NCBI GenBank assembly: GCA_028865155.1
Contig: JAGWKW010000089.1
Span: 1-5,902 of the forward strand
Reading direction: 5' to 3'
Origin: Alphaproteobacteria bacterium
Lineage (GTDB): Bacteria > Pseudomonadota > Alphaproteobacteria > UBA9219
DNA length: 5,902 nt
Shown in pieces: positions 5,156 through 5,902 of this stretch. The notes under the pieces are model-generated. The model was given only the letters and a program-made list of their open reading frames with translations. It ran no database searches and had not been told where the DNA came from. A program made the translations under genes and the position numbers. The stretch's first letter is position 1; every line of letters begins with the position of its first letter.

Positions 5156-5902
5156 ATGAAAAAACTGGTTGCCGCCGCCATCCTCGGCGGGGTTGTGGCC
5201 CTGATTGGTGCAAAATTTGTCATCGGAACGCCTTCCGGTTCTTCCCCTTCGGCTTTCGCATCCGAAACGGCTTTTCACAGAGTTATAGATACCCATACGC
5301 TGCGCTGCGCCTACGCTGCCTATAATCCCTTCATCATCATCGAGCCGAACGGCAAGCTGAAAGGCATCTTTTACGATGTCGTCAACGAAGCGGCCAAGCG
5401 GCTCGGCCTCAAAGTCGACTGGGCCGAAGAGGTCGGTTACGGCAATATCAATACCGGCTTTATGACCGGGCGTTATGACGCTTTTTGCGCCGGGCTGTGG
5501 CCAGCAGGAACGCGCGCCGCCAGCACGATTTTCTCGCGCGCCGTCGTCTGGGATCCTGTCAGCATTTGGGTGCGCGGCAATGACGCGCGGTTCGACGGCG
5601 ATATCGGGAAACTGAATAACCCCGCTTATAAAATCGCCGACATGGACGGCGACGCGACGGTTGCGATGGCTGATGCGCTGTTTCCCAAAGCGGGGCGCGT
5701 CACGATGTCGCAGAATCAGACGATAGGCGAGGAAATCGAGCAGGTGACGACCGGTAAAGCCGACGCCGATTTCCGCGACTATTTTGCCGCCTATAAATTC
5801 ATGCAGCATGATCCCGGCAGCCTCAAGGATTTATCGCCGGGTAAGCCGCCGCTTATCTATCCATTGACCATTGGCTTCAATCAGGGTGAATTCGCGCTGC
5901 GT
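5156..5902 (+). CDS. Periplasmic solute-binding protein, family 3 (amino-acid type), 3' end outside window
   Basis: The frame from ATG 5156 stays open to the last base, giving 249 visible residues. MKKLVAAAILGGVVALIGA is a typical secretion signal core, and SAFA (32-35) offers a cleavage site before Ser36; the Ser/Pro-rich stretch 25-33 makes the leader long. The mature part starts with LRCAYAAYNPF (49-59). It continues GKLKGIFYDVVNEAAKRLGL (66-85), then FMTGRYDAFCAGLWPAGTR (102-120), where Arg120 matches the residue that binds ligand carboxylate in this family. IFSRAVVWDPVSIWV (125-139) and TTGKADADFRDYF (198-210) follow, the latter around the second-lobe ligand region. Such proteins feed ABC importers or sensor domains; no permease or kinase is visible before the edge. 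Cys51 and Cys111 could form a disulfide. The ligand is unknown, though an amino acid or similar carboxylate is likely. The gene follows dksA by 19 nt. Confidence 0.85.
   Translation, partial: MKKLVAAAILGGVVALIGAKFVIGTPSGSSPSAFASETAFHRVIDTHTLRCAYAAYNPFIIIEPNGKLKGIFYDVVNEAAKRLGLKVDWAEEVGYGNINTGFMTGRYDAFCAGLWPAGTRAASTIFSRAVVWDPVSIWVRGNDARFDGDIGKLNNPAYKIADMDGDATVAMADALFPKAGRVTMSQNQTIGEEIEQVTTGKADADFRDYFAAYKFMQHDPGSLKDLSPGKPPLIYPLTIGFNQGEFALR

Noticed and set aside
4666..5223. Minus-strand open frame of 185 codons, Phe/Ala-rich and hydrophobic
   Set aside because: Antisense of dksA. The Phe codons come from GAA Glu codons of the coiled coil read backwards. DksA is unambiguous on the plus strand.
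5039..5809. Minus-strand open frame of 256 codons at the right edge
   Set aside because: Antisense to the dksA 3' end and the solute-binding gene. The plus frame has a strong ribosome binding site, a signal peptide and family motifs, whereas the minus product resembles no family I know and its start has no supporting context.

Overview
The window reads as ordinary, gene-dense chromosome from an alphaproteobacterium of moderately high GC content. This is inferred from four things: the C-terminus of CobT, the subunit of the aerobic Co-chelatase CobNST; a DksA of the single-cysteine type usual in Alphaproteobacteria; an alphaproteobacterial-type ArgE; and strong G/C preference at third codon positions in every gene called. 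I cannot name a genus. No mobile element, tRNA, rRNA, CRISPR array or convincing Rho-independent terminator was seen.

Layout: bases 1-412 hold the 3' end of cobT (+). It converges on a minus-strand pair: a small STAS-domain protein (1254-898) followed by dut (870-409), 27 nt apart and probably co-transcribed. The cobT and dut stop codons interlock. A 163-nt divergent intergenic region (1255-1417) separates this pair from a tight plus-strand series. That series is a CobW/COG0523 GTPase with a histidine-rich metal-binding insertion (1418-2482), a WD40 beta-propeller protein (2487-3539), the M20 metallo-hydrolase ArgE (3523-4686, probable TTG start inside the WD40 gene), DksA (4708-5136), and the start of an exported family-3 solute-binding protein (5156 to the window end). 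Gaps within the series are 4, -17, 21 and 19 nt, which suggests a single operon.

How the genes may fit together: the STAS-dut half is probably unrelated to the plus-strand series. The plus-strand series has a metal theme. COG0523 GTPases deliver or manage zinc or cobalt, ArgE-type enzymes need a di-metal centre, and this DksA has lost three of four zinc ligands. Sets of this kind are known from zinc-limitation regulons in other bacteria, but no recognisable Zur box was found here, and the DksA form is the ordinary one for the class. The link is therefore a hypothesis. The WD40 protein is the least understood member and the best candidate for new biology. The solute-binding gene at the right edge is easy to miss because it runs off the window and a long open frame lies antisense to it.
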